From: an uncultured Clostridia bacterium
GTDB taxonomy: Bacteria; Bacillota; Clostridia; Oscillospirales; Ruminococcaceae
Length of the DNA: 64,000 nucleotides
Assembly: GCA_944386805.1 (NCBI GenBank)
Contig: CALXCO010000004.1
Coordinates: forward strand, 1 to 64,000
Direction of reading: 5' to 3'
Part shown: piece after piece, positions 1 through 7,973 of the stretch
How the letters are laid out: each line of letters starts with the position of its first letter
Position numbering within the stretch: position 1 is the first letter of the stretch
Made by a program: the position numbers and the translations under genes
Notes under the pieces: model-generated
What the model saw: the letters and a program-made list of their open reading frames with translations, nothing else
Databases searched by the model: none
What the model was told of the DNA's origin: nothing

Positions 1-71
1 AACCGTTTTGCTCTCATTCTTTCGTTTGAGTCGCTCTCGGTTGACAGCCGCTGTCTCGTGACAGCTTATTT

Positions 72-100
72 ATTGTACCACACCGTTTTCCGTTTGTCAA
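72..100 (-). promoter_or_regulatory. sigma-A promoter, downstream member of tandem rRNA-type pair
   Basis: Read on the minus strand: TTGACA, a 17-nt spacer, then TACAAT. A-tracts in phase lie directly upstream (110-135), as in UP elements of rRNA promoters. Transcription runs leftward off the window, so the gene served is not visible. An rRNA operon is the likeliest target, by inference from the tandem arrangement and the A-tracts. Confidence 0.7.
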
Positions 101-265
101 GTACTTTTTTGAAGCTTTTTTGAAAAAGTTTTTTCAGGAAGCTGTCGCTTCCTGCCAAACTTTTAAGCAACCTTCATAAAGTTCTTGCCGTACGTTTGAC
201 GTCTGATACAATTCTCAAGCTTCTCTGTCGTTCGTTCGACTCGTGTCTCACTCGACAGCCTGATT

Positions 266-294
266 ATAATACCACTTCTCCCGACAAATGTCAA
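266..294 (-). promoter_or_regulatory. sigma-A promoter, upstream member of tandem rRNA-type pair
   Basis: Read on the minus strand: TTGACA, 17 nt, TATTAT. It lies about 190 bp upstream of the promoter at 72-100. The initially transcribed sequences of the two share the word GCTGTC followed by CGAG-type words, so the two copies look like a diverged duplication. The 101-430 stretch holds no gene. Confidence 0.65.
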
Positions 295-430
295 CACTCA
301 AATTTAAGTTTTAGCTGTATGACTATTTTTAAAAGAATTTTCCAAATAATTCCAGTTGATTTGTTCATGTACGTCATTATTTGTCCTGATTCTTGTTTAT
401 CCATCATCCAGTCAGCATTGACGACAAATA

Positions 431-886
431 TCATGATACAAGCTGGCTCAATAATCCCTGACATCCTGCTAAGATATCCTTCCAGGCTGTTTCGAAATCG
501 TCTGTATACCAAGGGTCAGAGATTTCCTTGCCAGGAGCACCGGCATATTCCATCAATAAATGGATTTTGCCGTCAACATCTCCGCCACAGATGCGCTGCA
601 TATTTCTGATATTGGCATGGTCCATCCCTATCAGCAGGTCAAACCGGTCATAATCCCGATTGACCATTTGATGCGCAGCATGTCCGTCACAACCAATCCC
701 ATGTTCTGCCAGTTTACGACGTGCAGGCGGATAGACTGGATTGCCAATTTCTTCGCGGCTGGTTGCTGCGGACGCAATCTGAAACTGATCTTCCAGTCCT
801 GCTTTACGAACAAGGTCTTTCATAATATATTCAGCCATCGGGCTTCGACAAATATTTCCATGACATACAAATAAAATTCTCCTCAT
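431..886 (-). CDS. Low-molecular-weight protein-tyrosine phosphatase
   Basis: 151 residues, the normal size of the family. Near the N-terminus is the C-X5-R phosphate loop CHGNICRS, and near the C-terminus is DPWYTDD, which supplies the general-acid aspartate. The family dephosphorylates phosphotyrosine in the cytoplasm, often as partner of a tyrosine kinase; no kinase is adjacent. I chose the ATG at 886 because AGAAAGGAG sits 8 nt upstream. An in-frame ATG at 922 overlaps the stop of the upstream gene (ATGA) but lacks its own site. It is the last gene of a three-gene minus-strand operon with the ASCH protein and the histidine phosphatase. Confidence 0.9.
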   Translation of the reverse strand: MRRILFVCHGNICRSPMAEYIMKDLVRKAGLEDQFQIASAATSREEIGNPVYPPARRKLAEHGIGCDGHAAHQMVNRDYDRFDLLIGMDHANIRNMQRICGGDVDGKIHLLMEYAGAPGKEISDPWYTDDFETAWKDILAGCQGLLSQLVS

Positions 887-918
887 GCTGCATACTCCTT
901 TCTGCTCAGTATATTCTC

Positions 919-1398
919 TCATCTACTATAGGTCAGCCAGGACTGACGGTTCGGTTTATTCACAGAAATGGGCGATATCGGCTGCAAGTGACTGATTTTG
1001 ATCAATGTGGCATATTTTGCATCTTTTTTTCGGTCCCAGAACACCTCATCAACACACAGCCCATCTCCGAATTCTTCTTTAATCTTGATAATCCGGCCAG
1101 AATTTTCAAACTGCCAGCATTTCACCCATTCAGCTTCAAAGACTGCACATAAATCGCCGCCGGACTTTTTCAAGACAACGATGTCTCCGGATTTGATCTG
1201 CTGATAGGGCAGGATTTTTCTTGTACTGAATCTGGATTCAATGACCTTTTCTCCATTCAAAACCCGTGAAAGATACGGTTCTGTCATCAGCGCCAGATGA
1301 ATACGGCAGTGATTGTCCGATAATTTTTCACGCCAGTAACTGTCATTCCTCAAAGTGGACTGCAATATCTGCGGCCAAAAATCATTCAATTCAATCAC
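919..1398 (-). CDS. ASCH-domain protein
   Basis: 159 residues. The middle carries the ASCH signature: a GEKVIESR-type element, a PYQQIKSGDIVVL strand and a following KKSGG turn, as in the RNA/nucleotide-binding ASCH fold related to PUA. The family's substrates are mostly unknown; some members act on modified nucleosides or regulate translation. The start is GTG at 1398, with AAAGGA 9 nt upstream. Its stop overlaps a possible ATG of the phosphatase gene downstream, which indicates co-transcription. The product is probably cytoplasmic. I cannot assign a substrate. Confidence 0.8.
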   Translation of the reverse strand: MIELNDFWPQILQSTLRNDSYWREKLSDNHCRIHLALMTEPYLSRVLNGEKVIESRFSTRKILPYQQIKSGDIVVLKKSGGDLCAVFEAEWVKCWQFENSGRIIKIKEEFGDGLCVDEVFWDRKKDAKYATLIKISHLQPISPISVNKPNRQSWLTYSR

Positions 1399-1427
1399 AA
1401 TACAGGTTCCTTTCCATCTCTGTATTT

Positions 1428-1946
1428 TCAGAGTTCCAGCTCGACAATTTCACCATTATTCGGGTGATTAGTTCCGGTGACAGCCTGCATCATCATACCG
1501 TGACAGGCAACGACGACCTTTTTGTAATGGGCATATTTCTGCAAAACAGCGATGACCCGCTCCCGCATCATTTCCGCACTTTCCCATGACGGTTGTGTAC
1601 CATTCAAATAACAGCCGTTTTGCTGTGTATATTCCCGATAATTCTTTTCAGCCGTTTCATCATCCAGATATGTATAATACTTATCTGCCAGCCACTCATG
1701 CAGGTCAGTCTCAACAATAATCGGAGCGCCCAGTTTCCTGGAAAGGATGGCGGCTGTCTGCAAGGCTCTGGTATACGGCGAACTCAGTATAACCTCAGTT
1801 CCGGCAAGCCGTGCATCCCTGGCAGTCTGACAAATCTGCTGTATACCTGTTCCAGACAGTGGTGCGAGATTCACGCCAAACCCCTGATAAATTTTGCTGT
1901 TTTTCATTGAATAGTCGGTTTCCCCGTGGCGAACCAGATAAAACAT
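1428..1946 (-). CDS. Histidine phosphatase family protein (phosphoglycerate-mutase superfamily)
   Basis: 172 residues starting with FYLVRHGETD, the RHG motif whose histidine takes the phosphoryl group. The second catalytic histidine is in the late motif VACHGMM. The start at 1946 is chosen because GAGGAGG precedes it by 7 nt; the longer frame would put that site inside the coding region. Small members of this family dephosphorylate sugar phosphates, nucleotides or cobalamin intermediates, and the sequence does not say which. It heads an operon with an ASCH protein and a low-molecular-weight phosphatase and lies just behind the terminator of tRNA-Lys, with no promoter of its own that I can see. 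Confidence 0.85.
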   Translation of the reverse strand: MFYLVRHGETDYSMKNSKIYQGFGVNLAPLSGTGIQQICQTARDARLAGTEVILSSPYTRALQTAAILSRKLGAPIIVETDLHEWLADKYYTYLDDETAEKNYREYTQQNGCYLNGTQPSWESAEMMRERVIAVLQKYAHYKKVVVACHGMMMQAVTGTNHPNNGEIVELEL

Positions 1947-1974
1947 CCCATTCCCTCCTCGAAATTGCAGCACC

Positions 1975-2009
1975 AAAAAGAAAAATGCCGCAGGTTTTCA
2001 CCTGCGGCA
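1975..2009 (-). terminator. Intrinsic terminator after tRNA-Lys
   Basis: On the minus strand a 9-bp stem (TGCCGCAGG pairing with CCTGCGGCA) with a 6-nt loop is followed by TTTTTCTTTTT. It sits between the tRNA and the histidine phosphatase gene, so the phosphatase operon is probably expressed by read-through. Confidence 0.85.
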
Positions 2010-2021
2010 CCTGAATAATTC

Positions 2022-2097
2022 TGGTGAGCCACCGGAGGCTCGAACTCCGGACCCTTTGATTAAAAGTCAAATGCTCTGCCAACTGAGCTAGTGGCTC
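2022..2097 (-). tRNA. tRNA-Lys (anticodon TTT)
   Basis: 76-nt cloverleaf on the minus strand. The acceptor stem is GAGCCAC/GTGGCTC, with discriminator A and an encoded CCA. D-arm AGCTCAGTTGGCAGAGC, anticodon loop CTTTTAA, and T-arm with GTTCGAG are all present. A consensus promoter lies at 2109-2137 and a terminator directly downstream. Confidence 0.97.
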
Positions 2098-2108
2098 ACA
2101 ACGCTATT

Positions 2109-2137
2109 ATTATAACACCAGCATATATATTTGTCAA
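2109..2137 (-). promoter_or_regulatory. sigma-A promoter of tRNA-Lys
   Basis: Minus strand TTGACA, 17 nt, TATAAT: a perfect consensus match. The predicted start point is about 5 nt before the mature tRNA. Confidence 0.9.
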
Positions 2138-2255
2138 GCTATTTTTAAAATTTTTTGATAAACTTTCCTTCGTCGGCTAAAACAGTATTTCCTGTCAAAA
2201 TTCCGGCAAAAATAGCAAGTTCTTACGAAATTACAAATATTCTGATAAATTTCTG

Positions 2256-2284
2256 TTGACGTATTATATATTATGCTATATAAT
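2256..2284 (+). promoter_or_regulatory. sigma-A promoter of the first MATE gene
   Basis: TTGACG, 17 nt, TATAAT, with AT-rich sequence upstream. It is divergent from the tRNA-Lys promoter. Confidence 0.85.
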
Positions 2285-2347
2285 GTATACTGCAAATAAT
2301 AGTCGGCTGCTCTCTGCGCAGCTTGAACCAAAGAAAGGAATGTTTAT

Positions 2348-3715
2348 ATGGCACAAACTGCGACTGCTGAACCTCAGCAGAACAAAATGGGCGTCATGCC
2401 GGTTGGAAAGCTTCTCATTTCAATGGGACTTCCGATGGTTCTTTCCATGCTGGTACAGGCCCTTTACAATATTGTAGACTCCGTATTTGTAGCCCAGATC
2501 AACGAGGCTTCTCTGACTGCCGTTTCAATGGCCTTTCCTGTACAGAACTTCATGATCGCTGCTGTCAGCGGCATGGGCGTCGGTGTCAACTCACTGCTCT
2601 CCAGAAGCCTTGGCGAGGGCAACGTTGAGGAGGCAAACCGTGCAGCCAACAACGGTATCTTCCTTGCTTTTCTGACGATGATTGTCTTTGTCATCTTCGG
2701 CATCTTCGGAAGCCGTCCCTTCTTTGCAATTCAGACAAATGACCCCGAAATTATTGCTGCCGGTGCGACTTATGTTCAGGTCTGCTGCATCGGTTCGTTC
2801 GGATGTTTCGGACAGATCATTTTTGAACGTCTGCTCCAGGCGACCGGCCAGGCTCACCTGTCGATGATTACCCAGATGACCGGCGCAATCACCAACATCA
2901 TCCTCGACCCGATTATGATCTTCGGCCTGCTTGGCTGCCCGAAGATGGGCGTTGCAGGCGCTGCTCTGGCAACGGTTATCGGTCAGGTTCTTGCCTGCGT
3001 ACTGGGCCTGATTATGAACATCAAGCTGAACACTACCCTGACCATCAGCCCCAAATACCGTCCCAATGGCCGGGTTATCGCTGAGATCTACCGTGTCGGT
3101 GTTCCCTCCATCGCAATGCAGTCGGTCGGTTCCGTCATGAATATGGCGATGAACATGATTCTGATGGGCTTTACTTCCACCGCAACCGCAGTATTCGGCG
3201 TTTATTACAAGCTCCAGAGCTTCGCAATCATGCCGGTTATCGGTCTTTCCAATGCGATGATCCCGATTATTGCCTTTAACTACGGCGCACGCAAACGCAG
3301 CCGTATCAGTCAGACCATCAAATACAGCATCATCTCTGCCGAAATTTTCCTGATTATTGTTACGATGGCATTCGTTTTCCTGCCTCAGCTGATGCTGAAA
3401 ATCTTCAGCGCTTCCGACAACATGATGGCAATGGGTATTCCGGCACTGCGTACAATGGGCCTCAACTTCCTGATCTGCGGTATCTGCATCTGCTCCGGTT
3501 CGGTCTTCCAGGCACTGGGTAACGGTGTATACAGCCTGGTCGTTTCGGTCATGCGTCAGCTGGTTGTTCTGATTCCGGTTGCATGGCTGATGTCTCTGAC
3601 CGGAAACCTGGAACTGGTATGGCTTTCCTTCCCGATTGCTGAGTTGGTGAGCCTTGCAGTCAGCCTGTTCTTCCTCAGAAGAATTTATCAAAAGAGACTG
3701 TCCAATATGGAATAA
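2348..3715 (+). CDS. MATE family efflux transporter
   Basis: 455 residues with about 12 hydrophobic segments in two repeats, typical of MATE exporters that expel cationic compounds in exchange for Na+ or H+. N-terminal landmarks are the GLPMVLSMLVQALYNIVDS helix and the following SLGEGN loop, as in the NorM/DinF-like branch. Start ATG at 2348 with AAAGGA 8 nt upstream. It is a single-gene unit between a consensus promoter and a strong terminator. It is one of five MATE genes in this window; the substrate cannot be read from sequence. Confidence 0.92.
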   Translation: MAQTATAEPQQNKMGVMPVGKLLISMGLPMVLSMLVQALYNIVDSVFVAQINEASLTAVSMAFPVQNFMIAAVSGMGVGVNSLLSRSLGEGNVEEANRAANNGIFLAFLTMIVFVIFGIFGSRPFFAIQTNDPEIIAAGATYVQVCCIGSFGCFGQIIFERLLQATGQAHLSMITQMTGAITNIILDPIMIFGLLGCPKMGVAGAALATVIGQVLACVLGLIMNIKLNTTLTISPKYRPNGRVIAEIYRVGVPSIAMQSVGSVMNMAMNMILMGFTSTATAVFGVYYKLQSFAIMPVIGLSNAMIPIIAFNYGARKRSRISQTIKYSIISAEIFLIIVTMAFVFLPQLMLKIFSASDNMMAMGIPALRTMGLNFLICGICICSGSVFQALGNGVYSLVVSVMRQLVVLIPVAWLMSLTGNLELVWLSFPIAELVSLAVSLFFLRRIYQKRLSNME

Positions 3716-3730
3716 CAAATCCGTTACATA

Positions 3731-3767
3731 AAAACGGCTGTGGTCATACGATCACAGCCGTTTTTGT
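3731..3767. terminator. Bidirectional intrinsic terminator
   Basis: Stem AAAACGGCTGTG/CACAGCCGTTTT with T-run on the plus strand and T-run on the opposite strand. It separates the MATE gene from the converging lipoprotein gene. Confidence 0.85.
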
Positions 3768-3783
3768 TTATTCACTTATATAG

Positions 3784-4977
3784 TTATACTTCCGGAGGCT
3801 GATCTGGTGCAGTCAGCGGATACTGGCGCACCACTGCTCGACTGCCGTTTTCCGTCGTTTCGGTATCCCAGACATAGCAGTTCTCGCCATCGGTCAAGAC
3901 ACTGAAATATTCGGTCCGTTCGGAATGATAGATATACCCGACCGGCTGCAATTCAACCGCATCATAGGCCAGCAGCAGCGACGCATCCTGTGACTCCATC
4001 CCATCCAGTCCGGGGAACTGTTCAAACAGACGGGTATTGAGTTCACCATCCGTATCATAAAAACCGACCGTAAAAAGATAATAACGTCCATCGGTAAAAT
4101 CAATCACCGGCCAAACATCCAGCGGAAGCGCCAGACTGGACAGTTCTCCTGTTTCCGGGTCGAAATGGCTGAGCGAAGTATCCTGTGGATACATACCGCC
4201 TTCCATCCACTGACCGCAGCCCGTCAAAAGGCCATCCCACATTCCGGACGGTACAAAGCCATTGCTGACGTTGAAGTACTGCCATTCTCCCGATTCGGTG
4301 TCATAACAGCCGCACTGACCATCGTTCCGAAAACCGCTGAAGCAGCTGTACTGACCGATATTCCGGCAAGAAAACTGAACATTTCCGCTTTCGATCTCAT
4401 CATAAGACTGTGCGTTGGTTTTACAGGCATTCAAAATCGTCCCATCCTCCAAAACCAGCTGTAGATACTTTCCATCCTCTGAATAATGAAATTCATTCTG
4501 ATCCGCTGAGGAGCCGACCTGTTCAGCAGTAGATTCTTCCAGATCAAAGGTATAATAATCTCCTGTGTCCATCAGGCTGAATCCATCCGGTTCACGCAGC
4601 AGCGTCCTTCCCTGAACCGGTTGTTCTTTCAGCAAGTTGCCGTCCGGTGACAGCAGCATCAGTACCATTTCGTCATCCCGTGCGGCTTCCGACGCAAAAT
4701 TACCATCCGGCGTCAGGAACATCCGGTCAATCTGTGTCCCATCTTCCAGAGCAAACAGCACATCCGGGTCGGACGGCTGTTCATCCGGGTCAGCGGATTC
4801 AGATGACGAAGACGACTGTTCCGTCTCCGAACTCTCTGAATTTTCTTCCGACACCCCGGTTGCATTCTCCCCGGAAATCATCTGGGAAGACTCCGAAGAG
4901 GTCTCATTCGTATTGTCATTGCCACAGGAAGCCAGCAGCAGTGCTGCCGCTACCATACAAACCCAAATCTTTTTCAT
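3784..4977 (-). CDS. Putative lipoprotein of unknown function
   Basis: 397 residues. A lipoprotein signal peptide ends in the lipobox LLASC (cysteine near residue 19), followed by a Ser/Glu-rich low-complexity linker (about 25-70) and a soluble extracellular domain rich in aromatic and acidic residues, with repeated short beta-strand patterns suggesting a propeller-like fold. I recognise no enzyme motif. The start ATG has AGAAAGGTGG upstream. It follows nadE by 40 nt on the same strand and is probably co-transcribed, though no functional link to NAD synthesis is apparent. Confidence 0.75.
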   Translation of the reverse strand: MKKIWVCMVAAALLLASCGNDNTNETSSESSQMISGENATGVSEENSESSETEQSSSSSESADPDEQPSDPDVLFALEDGTQIDRMFLTPDGNFASEAARDDEMVLMLLSPDGNLLKEQPVQGRTLLREPDGFSLMDTGDYYTFDLEESTAEQVGSSADQNEFHYSEDGKYLQLVLEDGTILNACKTNAQSYDEIESGNVQFSCRNIGQYSCFSGFRNDGQCGCYDTESGEWQYFNVSNGFVPSGMWDGLLTGCGQWMEGGMYPQDTSLSHFDPETGELSSLALPLDVWPVIDFTDGRYYLFTVGFYDTDGELNTRLFEQFPGLDGMESQDASLLLAYDAVELQPVGYIYHSERTEYFSVLTDGENCYVWDTETTENGSRAVVRQYPLTAPDQPPEV

Positions 4978-5017
4978 CTGTTTCCGCCACCTTTCTGATT
5001 ATTGGACGCGATTTACC

Positions 5018-6937
5018 TTATATTTCCCATGCGCTCCGGTCGGCATCCGACGGCATCCGCCAGTCACCACGCGGCGACAGGCTGACCGAACCGACCTTCG
5101 GCGAATCCGGAACACAGCTGCGCTTAAACTGGCTGATAAAGAACCGGCGATAAAAGGCTGCAAGCCATTTATCCACAGTCGCAGCATCATACCGTCCATT
5201 AAACGCGCGAAGGGCAAGAAAACGCAGTTTTTCCCGCTCACATCCGAACCGCATAAAATGATACAGGAAAAAGTCGTGCAGCTCATACGGCCCAATTGTA
5301 TCTTCCGTCTTCTGTTTAATCTCACCGTTGGCGTCCGGCGGCAGCAGTTCGGGAGAAACCGGCGTATCCAGTACATCCTCCAGTACCGCCCGTGTCCGTT
5401 CGTCCGACACCGAAGCAACATAGCCGACCAGATGACGGACCAGTGTTTTGGGGACAGAGGCGTTGACGCCATACATACTCATATGGTCGCCGTTATAGGT
5501 GCACCATCCCATCGCCAGTTCGGACAGGTCGCCCGTTCCGACCAGAATGCCGCCGTTTTTGTTGGCAAGGTCCATCAGAATGTAGGTACGCTGTCTGGCC
5601 TGGGTGTTTTCATAGGTGATATCATGGACGTCGGGGTCCTGGCCGATATCCTTCATATGCTGGATACAGGCCGGGCGGATATCCACCTCTTTGAGGGTTG
5701 CACCCAGCGATGCAATCAGTTCGAGTGCATTGTGATAGGTGCGATCGGTGGTACCAAAGCCGGGCATCGTCACCGCCAGAATATTTTCAGCCGGCAGGTT
5801 CAGTCGTTTCATTGCTTCCGCCGCGACCAGCAGTGCAAGGGTGGAATCCAGACCACCGGAAATACCGATGACCGCTTTTTTCAGTCCGGTATGGGACAGA
5901 CGTTTGGCCAGACCACAGGACTGAATCGAAAAGATTTCCCGGCAGCGGATTTCCATTGTCTCAGGCGTATCGGGGATAAACGGAGTCGGGTTCCAGCTCC
6001 GGTCAATATCGCTTTCTTTCAGTTCCGGTTCCTGTCCGACAATCACCGGCAGCTGCTGCGCAGTCAGGCCCATCAGCACCGCATTGTCATGAAACGAGCC
6101 GTTCTTTCTCCGTTCAGCCATCAGCTTCTGAACATCGATGCAGCCGGTAATCATGCTGCCGTTTTCCTCAAAGCGGGCATTTTCCGCAAGGATACTGCCG
6201 TTTTCAGCGATGGTGCAGGCACCCGAAAAGACCATATCGGTCGTTGACTCGCCGACACCGGCCGAAGCATAGATATATCCGGCAATACAGCCGCCCGACT
6301 GCCGTTCTACCAGCGAACGGCGGTAATCGTTTTTGGCGACCAGTTCATTGGAAGCGGACAGGTTCGCAATCACATTTGCACCTGCCAGACACAGCAGACT
6401 TCCCGGAGGCACCGGGACCCAGACGTCCTCGCACAGCTCAATGCCCAGCTCCAGTTCACCGAACCGGAACAGCATCTTGCCAAACGGAACCTGCTGCCCG
6501 GCAAGGCAGATGGTCATTCCCTCCGGGATACTGCTGCCGGAAGCGAACCAGCGCTTTTCATAATATTCCTGATAGTTGGGTAGGTAGGTTTTCGGAACGA
6601 CACCGAGGATTTTCCCATACTGGCAGACAGCGGCGCAGTTATACAGTGCAGCGCCGACCCGGACCGGCAGCCCGCATACCCAGACCATCGACAGCTTTTC
6701 CGTCTCAGCCAGCATCCGGGAAAGTGCTTTTTCACAGCCATGAATCAGCGCGTCCTGATGGAACAGGTCAGCACAGGTGTACGCCGACAGATGCAGCTCC
6801 GGCAGCACAGCCAGACCGACGCCCTTTGCCGCTGCCTCCCGCAGCTGGGCAAGCGCAGTATCGGCGTTTTTCTCAGGACAGGCGACTGTCACTCTCGGCG
6901 AGAGGGCAGCCGTTTTATAAATTCCGTAAACAGACAT
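5018..6937 (-). CDS. nadE: Glutamine-dependent NAD(+) synthase
   Basis: 639 residues, the size of two-domain NadE. The N-terminal nitrilase-type glutaminase domain has its triad: Glu in LPELHLS (about residue 47), Lys in VPKTYLP (about 116) and Cys in GIELCEDVW (about 169). The C-terminal synthetase domain has the ATP P-loop SGGLDS (about 360-365). It amidates nicotinic acid adenine dinucleotide to NAD+ using ammonia from glutamine, the last step of NAD synthesis. The start at 6937 has AAGGAAGGAA upstream; 18 more codons are open but lack a site. A long antisense frame covers most of it and is a shadow. Confidence 0.96.
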   Translation of the reverse strand: MSVYGIYKTAALSPRVTVACPEKNADTALAQLREAAAKGVGLAVLPELHLSAYTCADLFHQDALIHGCEKALSRMLAETEKLSMVWVCGLPVRVGAALYNCAAVCQYGKILGVVPKTYLPNYQEYYEKRWFASGSSIPEGMTICLAGQQVPFGKMLFRFGELELGIELCEDVWVPVPPGSLLCLAGANVIANLSASNELVAKNDYRRSLVERQSGGCIAGYIYASAGVGESTTDMVFSGACTIAENGSILAENARFEENGSMITGCIDVQKLMAERRKNGSFHDNAVLMGLTAQQLPVIVGQEPELKESDIDRSWNPTPFIPDTPETMEIRCREIFSIQSCGLAKRLSHTGLKKAVIGISGGLDSTLALLVAAEAMKRLNLPAENILAVTMPGFGTTDRTYHNALELIASLGATLKEVDIRPACIQHMKDIGQDPDVHDITYENTQARQRTYILMDLANKNGGILVGTGDLSELAMGWCTYNGDHMSMYGVNASVPKTLVRHLVGYVASVSDERTRAVLEDVLDTPVSPELLPPDANGEIKQKTEDTIGPYELHDFFLYHFMRFGCEREKLRFLALRAFNGRYDAATVDKWLAAFYRRFFISQFKRSCVPDSPKVGSVSLSPRGDWRMPSDADRSAWEI

Positions 6938-6989
6938 AAACAGTTCCTTCCTTATTGATTGATAAAATCTCCGCACAGACCCATAATAC

Positions 6990-7020
6990 AAAAAGTCCCA
7001 GGAGTATCAGCCCCCGGGAC
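6990..7020 (-). terminator. Intrinsic terminator after the adenylyltransferase gene
   Basis: Minus strand: GTCCC...GGGAC stem extended by G-C pairs, followed by TTTTTG. It separates the prfB unit from nadE. Confidence 0.8.
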
Positions 7021-7025
7021 CCCTT

Positions 7026-7940
7026 TTACTCCCGAACAGAGAGATTGTCCGGCGTTCCTTCCGTTTCCAGCAGTTTTTCAATTTGTTCAAACCGGCCGCC
7101 ACAGCGCAGATAAGCCGTTACTCTCCGGTCTTCCTCTTCCGGGTAGGCATATCCCAGCGCCTGACCGACTTCCCTTCCGCAGCTGCGGAAGAGTTCGCAC
7201 ATCGAAAACAGCGCGCGCATCATATCATCGTAGTTGCCGCCGGCAAAGCTGCCTGCAAACAACCGCCACTGATCGGAATAAAGATACCGTTCAATATACT
7301 TGCCCAGTTTTCCAGGGTTGACCTGAAAATCATGCTCTGTTCCGATCTTCCATTCGACCATCCGCCGCAGCATCGGCCAGACATACCCGCACATTGTACC
7401 ATGGGCATACGGCATTTCTCGCCGCCAGATACCCTTTACAACATAGGTGGCAACCCACCAGAACTCATTGCAGGTGCACAGGTACTCCCTTTCGGTAGGT
7501 TTTCTGACCCAGTATCCGCTCTCATCGGCAGGCGGCACCTCAGGCAGCATACCATCCTTGTCCATCAGAACCTTGCACATCCGGTCAGACAGCACCTTTT
7601 CCGCCGCCAGACTGACAGGTACCAGCTGAAGGTCAATGCGGTTGCCGTCCAGCAGTTGCATCATGTAAATATACCAGTCAAGATAAGGGGGTTCAGAGTC
7701 CAGCTGATCCGAACGGGTCTGCATGATAATCCGTTCTCCAAAGACATCAATCCAACCCGAGTTTTCAATCATTTCCTGCATATCCGTCACCGCGTACACA
7801 ATATCAAAATCCTGATACTGATCACGGGGCGCATTCGGATTTGCACGCGAACCATTCATCCAGACTGCCCGGACCCGTTTGTCCTCCGAAGCAACTTTCA
7901 GAATCAAATCCATCATTTCCTGTTCCGTACGGTGCTTCAA
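7026..7940 (-). CDS. Aminoglycoside 6-adenylyltransferase-like nucleotidyltransferase (ANT(6)/AadE family)
   Basis: 304 residues over the whole length of the streptomycin adenylyltransferase family. The N-terminus has the nucleotidyltransferase core WMNGSRANPNAPRD followed by YQDFDIVY, giving the GS and D-x-D metal-binding residues. Then comes an ERIIMQTRSDQ segment and an RIDLQLVP strand with the third acidic residue. Enzymes of this family adenylylate streptomycin at position 6, but many chromosomal homologues are untested for resistance. The start is TTG at 7940, fixed by AAGGAGG 9 nt upstream. It lies 33 nt behind prfB and ahead of a terminator, so it is probably transcribed with prfB. 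There is no sign of recent transfer. Confidence 0.85.
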   Translation of the reverse strand: MKHRTEQEMMDLILKVASEDKRVRAVWMNGSRANPNAPRDQYQDFDIVYAVTDMQEMIENSGWIDVFGERIIMQTRSDQLDSEPPYLDWYIYMMQLLDGNRIDLQLVPVSLAAEKVLSDRMCKVLMDKDGMLPEVPPADESGYWVRKPTEREYLCTCNEFWWVATYVVKGIWRREMPYAHGTMCGYVWPMLRRMVEWKIGTEHDFQVNPGKLGKYIERYLYSDQWRLFAGSFAGGNYDDMMRALFSMCELFRSCGREVGQALGYAYPEEEDRRVTAYLRCGGRFEQIEKLLETEGTPDNLSVRE

Positions 7941-7973
7941 GTCAAACTACCTCCTTACCTATGCATAACAGGA

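Noticed and set aside
2591-3718. 375-codon minus-strand frame
   Set aside because: Antisense shadow of the MATE gene; low-complexity Asp/Asn/His-rich product.
4637-6247. 536-codon plus-strand frame
   Set aside because: Lies antisense to nadE, which has complete catalytic motifs; the frame has shadow-like composition rich in Arg, His and Gln and no ribosome binding site.
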